Shown piece after piece: positions 8,537 to 16,668 of a stretch of 64,000 bases of DNA. The notes beneath the pieces were generated by a model. That model ran no database searches. It saw only the letters and a program-made list of their open reading frames with translations, and was not told the origin of the DNA. The position numbers and the translations under genes are program-made. How positions within the stretch are numbered: the stretch's first letter is position 1; each line of letters begins with the position of its first letter. The stretch is taken from contig NZ_FNHV01000023.1 in NCBI RefSeq assembly GCF_900103585.1, positions 89,831 through 153,830 on the forward strand, written 5' to 3'. This stretch comes from Streptomyces sp. cf386. GTDB taxonomy: Bacteria > Actinomycetota > Actinomycetes > Streptomycetales > Streptomycetaceae.

Positions 8537-9961
8537 ATGGCAACGGCGCCCAGCGTCTCCTACTCGATGACGGTCCGGCTGGAGGTGCCCGCGAGCGGAA
8601 CCGCGGTCTCCCAGCTCACCGGAGCCGTCGAGTCCCACGGAGGCTCGGTGACCGGCCTCGACGTGACCGCCTCCGGCCACGAGAAGCTCCGCATCGACGT
8701 CACCATCGCGGCGACCTCGACCTCGCACGCCGACGAGATCGTCGAGCAGCTGCGCACCATCGAGGGCGTCACGCTCGGCAAGGTCTCCGACCGTACGTTC
8801 CTGATGCACCTCGGCGGCAAGATCGAGATGGCGTCCAAGCACCCCATCCGCAACCGTGACGACCTCTCGATGATCTACACGCCGGGTGTGGCCCGCGTCT
8901 GCATGGCGATCGCCGAGAACCCCGAGGACGCCCGCCGCCTCACCATCAAGCGCAACTCCGTTGCGGTTGTGACGGACGGCTCGGCGGTGCTGGGCCTCGG
9001 CAACATCGGCCCGAAGGCCGCGCTGCCCGTCATGGAGGGCAAGGCGGCCCTCTTCAAGCGGTTCGCCGGCATCGACGCCTGGCCGCTCTGCCTCGACACC
9101 CAGGACACCGACGCGATCGTCGAGATCGTCAAGGCGATCGCCCCCGGGTTCGCCGGCATCAACCTCGAGGACATCTCCGCGCCCCGCTGCTTCGAGATCG
9201 AGGCGCGGCTGCGCGAGGCCCTCGACATCCCCGTCTTCCACGACGACCAGCACGGCACGGCGATCGTCGTCCTGGCCGCTCTGACCAACGCACTTCGCGT
9301 CGCGAGCAAGGCGATCGAGAACATTCGCGTCGTCATGTCCGGCGCCGGCGCGGCCGGTACGGCCATCCTCAAGCTGCTGATCGCCGCGGGTGTGAAGAAC
9401 GCCGTCGTGGCCGACATCCACGGCGTCGTGCACGCGGGCCGCGAGGACCTGCGTCAGGCCCCGGCCGACTCGCCGCTGCGCTGGATCGCCGACAACACCA
9501 ACCCCGAGGGCCTGACCGGCACGCTGAAGGAGGCCGTGCGCGGCGCGGACGTCTTCATCGGCGTCTCGGCCCCGAACGTGCTCGACGGCGACGACGTGGC
9601 CGCCATGGCCGACGACGCCATCGTGTTCGCGCTCGCGAACCCGGACCCCGAGGTCGACCCCGCAATCGCCCGCCAGACGGCCGCAGTTGTGGCCACGGGC
9701 CGTTCCGACTTCCCGAACCAGATCAACAACGTGCTGGTCTTCCCGGGTGTCTTCCGCGGTCTGCTGGACGCGCAGTCCCGCACGGTCAACACCGACATGA
9801 TGCTCGCGGCCGCGAAGGCGCTGGCGGACGTGGTGACCGAGGACGAGCTGAACCCGAACTACATCATCCCGAGCGTCTTCAACGACAAGGTCGCGGGCGC
9901 GGTCGCCGGGGCGGTGCGGGAGGCGGCGAAGTCGGCGTCCGCGGTGACGTCGGCCGAGTAA
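8537..9961 (+). CDS. NAD-dependent malic enzyme with N-terminal ACT-like domain
   Basis: A 474-residue cytoplasmic oxidative decarboxylase converting malate to pyruvate and CO2. Residues ~1-85 form an ACT-like regulatory domain (SYSMTVRLEVPASGTAVSQL onward). The malic enzyme core follows: IYTPGVARVC, VTDGSAVLGLGNIGP, the metal-binding FHDDQHGTAIV, and the Rossmann glycine motif SGAGAAGTAI. The NAD-binding half ends with FALANPDPEVDP and FPNQINNVLVFPG. An ACT-type N-terminus is usual for the actinobacterial NAD enzyme. The ATG follows a GAGGAAG ribosome binding site. Monocistronic, with a terminator on each side. The cofactor is inferred from the family, not from sequence alone. Confidence 0.9.
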   Translation: MATAPSVSYSMTVRLEVPASGTAVSQLTGAVESHGGSVTGLDVTASGHEKLRIDVTIAATSTSHADEIVEQLRTIEGVTLGKVSDRTFLMHLGGKIEMASKHPIRNRDDLSMIYTPGVARVCMAIAENPEDARRLTIKRNSVAVVTDGSAVLGLGNIGPKAALPVMEGKAALFKRFAGIDAWPLCLDTQDTDAIVEIVKAIAPGFAGINLEDISAPRCFEIEARLREALDIPVFHDDQHGTAIVVLAALTNALRVASKAIENIRVVMSGAGAAGTAILKLLIAAGVKNAVVADIHGVVHAGREDLRQAPADSPLRWIADNTNPEGLTGTLKEAVRGADVFIGVSAPNVLDGDDVAAMADDAIVFALANPDPEVDPAIARQTAAVVATGRSDFPNQINNVLVFPGVFRGLLDAQSRTVNTDMMLAAAKALADVVTEDELNPNYIIPSVFNDKVAGAVAGAVREAAKSASAVTSAE

Positions 9962-9977
9962 CCACTTGGGATCGGCG

Positions 9978-10012
9978 CCTCACAGCCCCGAAAGTGTGGG
10001 TGGGCTGTGAGG
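9978..10012 (+). terminator. Terminator after malic enzyme
   Basis: Perfect 11-bp stem CCTCACAGCCC/GGGCTGTGAGG with a 13-nt loop, 17 bases after the stop. The rest of the 357-bp gap to hupA (10013-10318) probably holds the hupA promoter and a long leader; no individual box could be assigned confidently. Confidence 0.7.
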
Positions 10013-10318
10013 ATCGCCACGGCAAGCCCTTGTAACGGCGCGTCGTGGAACCAAGGGCATCTGGCCGCCGTTTATCGTGACGGCCAAGCTTGGGCCCTCT
10101 CTTCGTGTGACACCCAAGGGTGTTCTCGCGACTCCTCCGGGCGCCGGATTGGCTTTCCCGCCGCAGGTAGGGGCAGGATGCGTCTCTGGGCGCGAGGGTC
10201 TGACGACGGACCCGGGTCCGGGGAGTTCCCAGGGCCCTGGCAGCATCGACATCGCTGTGCCGACAAGCGGCTCCGCCGCGTGGCACGCCTCAAGGCAAAT
10301 GAACACGGGAGTAACAAC

Positions 10319-10600
10319 ATGAACCGCAGTGAGCTGGTGGCCGCGCTGGCCGACCGCGCCGAGGTGACCCGCAAGGACGCCGACGCCGTGCTGGCCGCTT
10401 TCGCCGAGGTCGTCGGCGACATCGTCTCCAAGGGCGACGAGAAGGTCACCATCCCCGGCTTCCTGACCTTCGAGCGCACCCACCGTGCCGCTCGCACCGC
10501 CCGCAACCCGCAGACCGGCGACCCGATCCAGATCCCGGCCGGCTACAGCGTGAAGGTCTCCGCGGGCAGCAAGCTCAAGGAAGCGGCCAAGGGCAAGTGA
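10319..10600 (+). CDS. hupA: Nucleoid protein HU
   Basis: A 93-residue histone-like DNA-binding protein that bends and compacts DNA. It starts MNRSELVAALADRAEVTRKD and carries the HU signature FLTFERTHRAARTARNPQTG with the DNA-intercalating arm around NPQTGDPIQIP. The ATG at 10319 has GGGAG nine bases upstream; the upstream extension of the frame is not HU-like. Length is normal for the short HU form (no Lys-rich tail as in HupS). A terminator follows. Confidence 0.95.
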   Translation: MNRSELVAALADRAEVTRKDADAVLAAFAEVVGDIVSKGDEKVTIPGFLTFERTHRAARTARNPQTGDPIQIPAGYSVKVSAGSKLKEAAKGK

Positions 10601-10650
10601 CCTTGCCGTCTGTACACCACGGGACGGTGTGCGGCTTGTAGTAGAACGCT

Positions 10651-10686
10651 GATGGGGCGGCCCCGGATTCCGGGTGCCGCCCCATC
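10651..10686 (+). terminator. Terminator after hupA
   Basis: Stem GATGGGGCGGC/GCCGCCCCATC (11 bp) with a further short inner stem, 50 bases after the hupA stop. From here to 10878 there is no intact gene: the space holds common Streptomyces intergenic repeat sequence and the duplicated murA tail. Confidence 0.7.
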
Positions 10687-10740
10687 GTGGTTTCGCTTTC
10701 CAGTGGCCGCGAACGCCGGCCGGGCTGGATTTGGCTGGAC

Positions 10741-10801
10741 TTAGCCGAGTGCCTTGCCCGGCAACTCCACCTTCGCGCCCAGCTCCACGAGCTTCTCCAT
10801 G
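10741..10801 (-). pseudogene. Duplicated 3' end of murA (19 codons plus stop)
   Basis: 10743-10801 matches the murA 3' end at 10881-10939 over 59 bp with two mismatches. Read on the minus strand it encodes MEKLVELGAKVELPGKALG and a TAA stop, identical in protein to the last 19 residues of MurA. Both mismatches are synonymous (GAG/GAA, TTG/CTG) and the stop differs (TAA against TGA). It begins at an internal Met codon and has no upstream part, so it is a gene remnant rather than a working gene. The 77-bp spacer contains a CCCCCGGACCCCC-type intergenic repeat. Confidence 0.8.
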
Positions 10802-10878
10802 CTGTGTCTTCCCGGGGGATAACCCCCGGACCCCCAGCCGAAGACCGCGTGTCCCCGGCCGGAGTCAGGAGATCGCCG

Positions 10879-12219
10879 TCAGCCGAGTGCCTTGCCCGGC
10901 AGTTCCACCTTCGCGCCCAGCTCCACGAGCTTCTCCATGAAGTTCTCGTAGCCGCGGTTGATCAGGTCGATGCCGTGCACCCGCGAAGTCCCCTGGGCCG
11001 CCAGGGCCGCGATGAGGTACGAGAAGCCGCCGCGGAGGTCGGGGATGACGAGGTCGGCGCCCTGGAGCTTGGTGGGGCCCGAGACGACCGCGGAGTGCAG
11101 GAAGTTGCGCTGGCCGAAGCGGCAGTCGGAGCCGCCGAGGCACTCGCGGTAGAGCTGGATGTGGGCGCCCATCTGGTTCAGCGCGGAGGTGAAGCCGAGG
11201 CGCGACTCGTAGACCGTCTCGTGGATGATCGAGAGGCCGGTCGCCTGCGTCAGGGCCACCACCAGCGGCTGCTGCCAGTCCGTCTGGAAGCCGGGGTGCA
11301 CGTCCGTTTCGAGGGCGATGGACTTCAACTGGCCGCCGGGGTGCCAGAAACGGATGCCCTCGTCGTCGATCTCGAAGGCACCGCCCACCTTCCGGTAGGT
11401 GTTGAGGAACGTCATCATCGAGCGCTGCTGGGCGCCACGGACGTAGATGTTGCCCTCGGTCGCGAGCGCCGCGGACGCCCACGAGGCGGCCTCCAGGCGG
11501 TCCGGGAGGGCCTTGTGGTTGTAGCCGCCGAGCGAGTCCACACCGGTGATGCGGATCGTGCGGTCGGTGTCCACGCCGATGATGGCGCCCATCTTCTGCA
11601 GGACGCAGATGAGGTCCTCGATCTCCGGCTCCACGGCCGCGTTCGAGAGCTCGGTGACGCCTTCGGCGAGGACGGCCGTCAGCAGCACCTGCTCGGTCGC
11701 GCCCACCGACGGGTACGGCAGCCGGATCTTCGTGCCGCGCAGCCGCTGCGGAGCCTCCAGGTACTGCCCGTCGGCCCGCTTCTCGATCGTCGCGCCGAAC
11801 TGACGCAGCACCTCGAAGTGGAAGTCGATGGGCCGGCCGCCGATGTCGCAGCCACCGAGGCCCGGGATGAAGGCGTGGCCGAGGCGGTGCAGCAGCGGAC
11901 CGCACAGGAGGATCGGGATGCGGCTGGACCCGGCGTGGGCATCGATGTCGGCGACGTTCGCGCTCTCCACGTGGGACGGGTCCATCACCAACTCGCCCGG
12001 TTCCTCACCCGGACGGACCGTCACCCCGTGCAGTTGCAGCAGCCCGCGTACGACACGCACGTCACGGATGTCCGGCACGTTGCGCAGTCGACTTGGCGCG
12101 CTGCCCAGCAGGGCGGCGACCATCGCCTTCGGTACGAGGTTCTTCGCACCGCGGACACGGATCTCGCCCTCCAGCGGGGTTCCGCCGTGGACAAGCAGGA
12201 CATCGTCGTTGACGGTCAT
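10879..12219 (-). CDS. murA: UDP-N-acetylglucosamine 1-carboxyvinyltransferase
   Basis: A 446-residue enzyme of the first committed step of peptidoglycan synthesis, transferring enolpyruvate from PEP to UDP-GlcNAc in the cytoplasm. The EPSP-synthase-fold core begins LEGEIRVRGAKNLVPKAMVA, with the conserved KN pair that binds substrate. The catalytic loop reads FIPGLGGCDIGGRPIDFHF, so the fosfomycin-target Cys (C124) is present, unlike mycobacterial MurA. Start ATG 12219 gives the family-typical beginning; the open frame extends upstream without homology. It diverges from the yqgE-like gene across a 300-bp gap. A partial copy of its 3' end lies just beyond its stop. Confidence 0.93.
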   Translation of the reverse strand: MTVNDDVLLVHGGTPLEGEIRVRGAKNLVPKAMVAALLGSAPSRLRNVPDIRDVRVVRGLLQLHGVTVRPGEEPGELVMDPSHVESANVADIDAHAGSSRIPILLCGPLLHRLGHAFIPGLGGCDIGGRPIDFHFEVLRQFGATIEKRADGQYLEAPQRLRGTKIRLPYPSVGATEQVLLTAVLAEGVTELSNAAVEPEIEDLICVLQKMGAIIGVDTDRTIRITGVDSLGGYNHKALPDRLEAASWASAALATEGNIYVRGAQQRSMMTFLNTYRKVGGAFEIDDEGIRFWHPGGQLKSIALETDVHPGFQTDWQQPLVVALTQATGLSIIHETVYESRLGFTSALNQMGAHIQLYRECLGGSDCRFGQRNFLHSAVVSGPTKLQGADLVIPDLRGGFSYLIAALAAQGTSRVHGIDLINRGYENFMEKLVELGAKVELPGKALG

Positions 12220-12519
12220 GTATCTCGCGTTCCGATGAGTTGGGCAGGGGCCAGGAGGGAAAGGGTAATCGCCGACGCCCCCCCTTCTGTAAGCCCGAGT
12301 ACGGCTCAGGAACGTCATAGCTCTGTCACAACACGAACCGTTCGCCGTCGGGCACAAGCGGTCACCATCGTGATCGTGCGCCGGGCACCGCTTCTTTCCG
12401 CCCTCCCGTCTCCCACCACCACCCTCAAACGAGGCCTTACCAGGCCGCTCCTTCAATTCATGGCTGCATTCACTCCCGAACCGGCATTGCCTCCCCACAC
12501 GAAGGGAAGATGCGGGATC
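12220..12519. promoter_or_regulatory. Divergent promoter region between murA and yqgE
   Basis: 300 bp with no open frame of coding character. It must contain the murA promoter (minus) and probably that of yqgE (plus). An imperfect hairpin with arms AAGCGGT (12356-12362) and ACCGCTT (12387-12393) is the only structure seen; no -10/-35 pair is assigned. Confidence 0.4.
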
Positions 12520-13101
12520 ATGTCTGGCATGACCGAGGTGTCCTCGCTCACAGGGCGGCTGCTCGTGGCCACGCCCGCCCTGGCGGACCCGAACTTCGAC
12601 CGCGCGGTGGTGCTCCTTCTCGACCACGACGAGGAGGGCTCCCTCGGTGTCGTCCTCAACCGTCCGACCCCCGTCGACGTCGGCGACATCCTGGAGGGCT
12701 GGGCGGACCTCGCCGGCGAACCCGGTGTCGTCTTCCAGGGCGGTCCGGTGTCCCTGGACTCGGCACTCGGGGTCGCCGTCATCCCCGGCGACGCGAACGG
12801 GGAGAGCGCCCCGCTGGGCTGGCGCCGGGTGCACGGAGCGATCGGGCTCGTGGATCTGGAGGCGCCGCCGGAGCTGCTCGCCCCGGCCGTCGGCAGTCTG
12901 AGAATCTTCGCCGGATACGCCGGCTGGGGCCCCGGTCAGCTGGAGGACGAACTGGTGGAGGGCGCCTGGTACGTCGTCGAGTCCGAACCCGGCGACGTCT
13001 CCTCGCCGTCCCCGGAACGGCTGTGGCGTGAGGTGCTGCGCCGCCAGCGCAACGAGCTCGCGATGGTGGCCACGTACCCGGACGACCCGTCGCTCAACTG
13101 A
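12520..13101 (+). CDS. YqgE/AlgH family protein (DUF179)
   Basis: A 193-residue cytoplasmic protein of the YqgE/AlgH family, whose biochemical role is not established. Hallmarks are LTGRLLVATPALADPNFDRA, VVLLLDHDEEGSLGVVLNRP and the C-terminal RIFAGYAGWGPGQLEDEL. ATG 12520 is used; ATG 12529 (MTEVSSL) is equally possible. It may be cotranscribed with the DUF3039 gene 29 bp downstream. Confidence 0.88.
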   Translation: MSGMTEVSSLTGRLLVATPALADPNFDRAVVLLLDHDEEGSLGVVLNRPTPVDVGDILEGWADLAGEPGVVFQGGPVSLDSALGVAVIPGDANGESAPLGWRRVHGAIGLVDLEAPPELLAPAVGSLRIFAGYAGWGPGQLEDELVEGAWYVVESEPGDVSSPSPERLWREVLRRQRNELAMVATYPDDPSLN

Positions 13102-13130
13102 AACATGTGAGCTTCAGTACTCTTGGCGTT

Positions 13131-13418
13131 ATGAGCACTCTCGAGCCCGAGCGCGGGACTGGTACGGGGACCCTCGTAGAGCCGACGCCACAGGTGTCCC
13201 ACGGCGACGGCGACCACGAGCGCTTCGCCCATTACGTCCAGAAGGACAAGATCATGGCGAGCGCCCTCGACGGCACCCCCGTCGTGGCGCTCTGCGGCAA
13301 GGTCTGGGTGCCTGGTCGCGACCCGAAGAAGTACCCGGTGTGTCCCATGTGCAAGGAGATCTACGAGTCCATGGGCGCCGGTGGGGACGACAAGGGCAAG
13401 GGCGGCGACAAGAAGTAA
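13131..13418 (+). CDS. DUF3039 small protein
   Basis: A 95-residue actinobacterial protein: acidic N-terminus, then FAHYVQKDKIMASALDG and a Cys-containing stretch ALCGKVWVPGRDPKKYPVCP followed by MCKE, suggesting a metal site built from three Cys (CGK...CPMC). The C-terminus is Lys/Gly-rich. DUF3039 proteins are conserved in actinobacteria without a known role. The ATG at 13131 fits the family start. Confidence 0.85.
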   Translation: MSTLEPERGTGTGTLVEPTPQVSHGDGDHERFAHYVQKDKIMASALDGTPVVALCGKVWVPGRDPKKYPVCPMCKEIYESMGAGGDDKGKGGDKK

Positions 13419-13443
13419 CCCTGCCTTCGGCCTCAGTTCCGCG

Positions 13444-13479
13444 AGCCCCCTGGGTGCGTTTGAGCGCGCCCCGGGGGCT
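13444..13479 (+). terminator. Terminator after DUF3039 gene
   Basis: AGCCCCC/GGGGGCT stem around a 22-nt GC-rich loop, 26 bases after the stop. Confidence 0.55.
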
Positions 13480-13566
13480 TCTGCGTGTCACGAAGTGGTT
13501 GAGACCTCTTGTGGACGTGTTCATGTAGTCCCTAGGCTCCGGGCGTTGTACAGAGCGAAACCGTCA

Positions 13567-13581
13567 TTGCATATGCTGCAA
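13567..13581. promoter_or_regulatory. Candidate operator of the sugar ABC operon
   Basis: TTGCA-TATGC-TGCAA, a 5-bp inverted repeat 24 bp before the substrate-binding protein gene. This resembles LacI/ROK-type operators that control sugar transporters in Streptomyces. No such regulator is encoded in the window. Confidence 0.35.
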
Positions 13582-13604
13582 CGCACGCTCGGAGGAACTC
13601 CCCC

Positions 13605-14900
13605 ATGAAGCTCCCCTCCCGACTGGCCGTACTTCTGGCGGCGGCCGTCGTCGTCACCGCCTGCGCCCCGCAGACGTCCTCCAATTCCTCCTCCGACAAG
13701 GACGAAAAGACCGGCACCCTGCGGGTCTGGCTCTTCCAGGAAGTCGGCAACAAGCCGAAGGAGAAGGTCGTCGACTCCGTCGTCGCCGCCTTCGAGAAGG
13801 AGCACGAGGGCGCGAAGGTCGAGGTCGAGTACATACCGATCGAGACCCGCGCCCAGCGCGTCAAGGCCGCCTTCAACGACCCGAAGTCCGCGCCCGACGT
13901 CATGGAGTTCGGCAACACCGACACCGCCGGCTATGTGAAGGACGGCGGACTCCTCGACGTCACCGAGGAGTTCGGCGACTGGAGCGAGTCGAAGGACACC
14001 GACCCCACGGCCAAGCAGTCCGTCACCGTGGACGGCAAGATCTACGGCGCGCCCTTCTACGTCGGGGTCCGCGCCTTGTACTACCGGACCGACGTCTTCG
14101 AGGAACTCGGCCTCGAAGTCCCGAAGACCATGGACGAGTTGGCGACGACGGCCCGCGCGATCCGCGCCGCCAAGCCCGAGCTGTACGGGCTCGTGGTGGG
14201 CGGGGCGTACACGTACGGCGCGATGCCCTTCGTCTGGGCCAACGGCGGTGAGATCGCCGAGGGCAAGGGTGGCAGTTACGCCTCGGCGATCGACAGCGCG
14301 GCGGCCCAGAAGGGCATCAAGGCGTACACGTCCCTGTTCAGCGACGACAACTGTCCGGCCGCCAAGTGCGCGGGCATGGGCGGCAACGACACGGTCACCG
14401 CGTTCGCGGCCGGCAAGGCCGGCATGGCCATCGGCGGCGACTTCAGCCACACGGCCGTGGAGGCCGGGAAGGTGAAGGGCAAGTACGCGGTCGTGCCGCT
14501 GCCGGGGGTGAAGACGGGGTCCGTCGCGCCCGCGTTCGCCGGGGGCAACAACGTCGGTGTGCTGAAGAGCACCTCGCATCGGACGCTGGCGGTCGAACTG
14601 ATGGAGCAGCTCACCTCGAAGAAGACGCAGGGCTCGATGTTCGAGGCGATGGGGTTCCTGCCGACCTTCTCGGACGTGCGGCAGCAGGTCGCGGCCAAGG
14701 AGCCGTACGTCAAGCCGTTCGCGCAGACGCTCTCCGCGGGCACCAAGTTCGTGCCGGCCTCGCCCGCGTGGGCGCAGATCGACTCCTCGCTCGTGCTGCC
14801 GACGATGTTCCAGGAGGTCATCAGCGGTAAGAAGGACGTGGCGGCGGCGTCCGAGGAGGCCGCGAAGAAGATGGACGACGCGTTCGGAACCATCGGGTGA
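13605..14900 (+). CDS. Sugar ABC transporter substrate-binding lipoprotein
   Basis: A 431-residue extracellular solute-binding lipoprotein (family 1, maltose-binding-like). The N-terminus is a lipoprotein signal with lipobox VTAC, acylated Cys about residue 22, followed by a Ser/Asp/Lys linker. The mature domain contains GTLRVWLFQEVGNK and the solute-binding motif FNDPKSAPDVMEFGNTDTAG. It begins a four-gene unit with two permeases and a hexosaminidase; the ATPase is not encoded here and is probably the shared MsiK-type protein used by many Streptomyces sugar importers. Substrate is likely an amino-sugar oligosaccharide, inferred from the GH20 enzyme downstream. Confidence 0.88.
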   Translation: MKLPSRLAVLLAAAVVVTACAPQTSSNSSSDKDEKTGTLRVWLFQEVGNKPKEKVVDSVVAAFEKEHEGAKVEVEYIPIETRAQRVKAAFNDPKSAPDVMEFGNTDTAGYVKDGGLLDVTEEFGDWSESKDTDPTAKQSVTVDGKIYGAPFYVGVRALYYRTDVFEELGLEVPKTMDELATTARAIRAAKPELYGLVVGGAYTYGAMPFVWANGGEIAEGKGGSYASAIDSAAAQKGIKAYTSLFSDDNCPAAKCAGMGGNDTVTAFAAGKAGMAIGGDFSHTAVEAGKVKGKYAVVPLPGVKTGSVAPAFAGGNNVGVLKSTSHRTLAVELMEQLTSKKTQGSMFEAMGFLPTFSDVRQQVAAKEPYVKPFAQTLSAGTKFVPASPAWAQIDSSLVLPTMFQEVISGKKDVAAASEEAAKKMDDAFGTIG

Positions 14901-15787
14901 CCTCGGTGACCAATCGCACCACCTGGACGCCCTGGCTCTATCTCGCCCCCGCCCTCGTCGTCCTCGGCGGGCTGCTCGTCTACCCGATCTACCAGCTCGG
15001 GCTGATCTCGTTCTTCCACTACACCCAGGCGCAGGTCAGCGGCGGGGAGCCCACCACCTTCCAAGGCTTCGGGAACTACGCGGAGCTCTTCGGCGACGAG
15101 CAGTTCTGGCAGGTGCTGCTGGCGACCGTCGTCTTCGCGGCGGCCTGCGTCGTGTCGACCCTCGCCGTCGGCTGTGCGCTCGCCGTGCTGCTCACGCGCG
15201 TGCGTGCCGTGCCGCGGCTGGCCTTGATGCTGGCCGCGCTGGGAGCGTGGGCGACCCCCGCCATCACCGGGTCGACGGTGTGGCTGTTCCTGTTCGACCC
15301 GGACTTCGGGCCGGTGAACCGGGTGCTGGGGCTCGGCGACCACTCATGGACGTACGGGAGGTTCAGCGCCTTCTTCCTCGTCCTGCTCGAAGTCGTGTGG
15401 TGCTCCTTCCCGTTCGTGATGGTGACGGTGTACGCCGGAATCCGCGCCGTACCGTCCGAGGTGCTGGAGGCCGCCGCGCTGGACGGCGCCTCGCAGTGGC
15501 GGATCTGGCGGTCGGTGCTGGCGCCGATGCTGCGGCCGATCCTGGTGGTCGTCACCATCCAGTCGGTGATCTGGGACTTCAAGGTCTTCACCCAGATCTA
15601 CGTCATGACCAACGGCGGCGGCATCGCGGGCCAGAACCTCGTGCTGAACGTGTACGCCTACCAAAAGGCGTTCGCGTCCTCGCAGTACAGCCTGGGTTCG
15701 GCGATCGGCATCGTGATGCTGCTGATCCTGCTCGCGGTGACGCTCGTGTATCTGCGGCTGCTGCGCAGACAGGGGGAGGAGCTGTGA
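14897..15787 (+). CDS. Sugar ABC transporter permease (MalF-like)
   Basis: A 296-residue inner-membrane permease with six predicted segments. The EAA loop that contacts the ATPase is present: EVLEAAALDGASQWRIWRSV. GTG 14897 overlaps the stop of the binding-protein gene (GTGA), indicating translational coupling. Together with the next permease it forms the membrane channel of the importer. Confidence 0.88.
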   Translation: MTSVTNRTTWTPWLYLAPALVVLGGLLVYPIYQLGLISFFHYTQAQVSGGEPTTFQGFGNYAELFGDEQFWQVLLATVVFAAACVVSTLAVGCALAVLLTRVRAVPRLALMLAALGAWATPAITGSTVWLFLFDPDFGPVNRVLGLGDHSWTYGRFSAFFLVLLEVVWCSFPFVMVTVYAGIRAVPSEVLEAAALDGASQWRIWRSVLAPMLRPILVVVTIQSVIWDFKVFTQIYVMTNGGGIAGQNLVLNVYAYQKAFASSQYSLGSAIGIVMLLILLAVTLVYLRLLRRQGEEL

Positions 15788-16653
15788 CCTTCATGAGTTC
15801 CCTGCGTTCCGTGCGGTCCGTGACGTTCGTACGGCGGCCCTGGCGGCTGCTCGCGGAGACGTCCGCGCTGCTGATCGCGGCGGTGGTGGCCTTTCCGCTG
15901 TACTGGATGGTGCTCAGCGCCTTCAAACCGGCCGGGGAGATCGAGTCGAGCGAGCCTCGGCCGTGGACGCTGGCGCCTTCCCTGGATTCCTTCCGGCGGG
16001 TCTTCGAGCAGAACGAATTCGGCCGTTACTTCCTCAACAGCCTTGTCGTCGCGTGCAGCGTGGTGATCGTCTCGGCGTTGATCGCGTTTCTCGCCGCGAC
16101 CGCGGTGACACGATTCCGCTTCCGCCTCCGGACCACCTTGCTGATCATGTTTCTGGTGGCCCAGATGGTGCCGGTGGAGGCCCTCACCATCCCGCTGTTC
16201 TTCCTCATGCGGGACTTCGGCCAACTGAACACGCTCGGCTCGCTGATCCTGCCGCACATCGCCTTCTCGCTGCCGTTCGCGATCTGGATGCTGCGGGGGT
16301 TTGTGAAGGCCGTACCGGAGGCCCTGGAGGAGGCCGCGTACATCGACGGGGCGAGCCGTTCGCGATTCCTGTGGCAGATCCTTTTCCCGCTGGTCTTCCC
16401 GGGGCTCGTGGCCACGAGCGTGTTTTCCTTCATCTCGGCCTGGAACGACTTCCTGTTCGCCAAGTCCTTCATCATCAGCGACACCTCGCAGTCGACCCTC
16501 CCGATGGCCCTGCTCGTCTTCTACAAGCCGGACGAGCCGGACTGGGGCGGGGTGATGGCGGCCTCGACCGTGATGACCATTCCGGTACTGGTCTTCTTCG
16601 TACTCGTACAGCGGCGCCTGGTGTCCGGGCTCGGCGGCGCGGTCAAGGACTGA
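15784..16653 (+). CDS. Sugar ABC transporter permease (MalG-like)
   Basis: A 289-residue permease with six membrane segments and the EAA motif EALEEAAYIDGASRSRFLWQ. The MalG-type AWNDFLFAKSFI stretch is present near residue 215. GTG 15784 overlaps the previous stop (GTGA); ATG 15793 is an alternative start three codons in. Partner of the preceding MalF-like permease. Confidence 0.87.
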   Translation: MTFMSSLRSVRSVTFVRRPWRLLAETSALLIAAVVAFPLYWMVLSAFKPAGEIESSEPRPWTLAPSLDSFRRVFEQNEFGRYFLNSLVVACSVVIVSALIAFLAATAVTRFRFRLRTTLLIMFLVAQMVPVEALTIPLFFLMRDFGQLNTLGSLILPHIAFSLPFAIWMLRGFVKAVPEALEEAAYIDGASRSRFLWQILFPLVFPGLVATSVFSFISAWNDFLFAKSFIISDTSQSTLPMALLVFYKPDEPDWGGVMAASTVMTIPVLVFFVLVQRRLVSGLGGAVKD

Positions 16654-16668
16654 AGGGTCTGATCATTC

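Noticed and set aside
10687..12519. Long upstream extension of the yqgE frame across murA
   Set aside because: The extension is antisense to murA; YqgE similarity begins only at 12520-12529.
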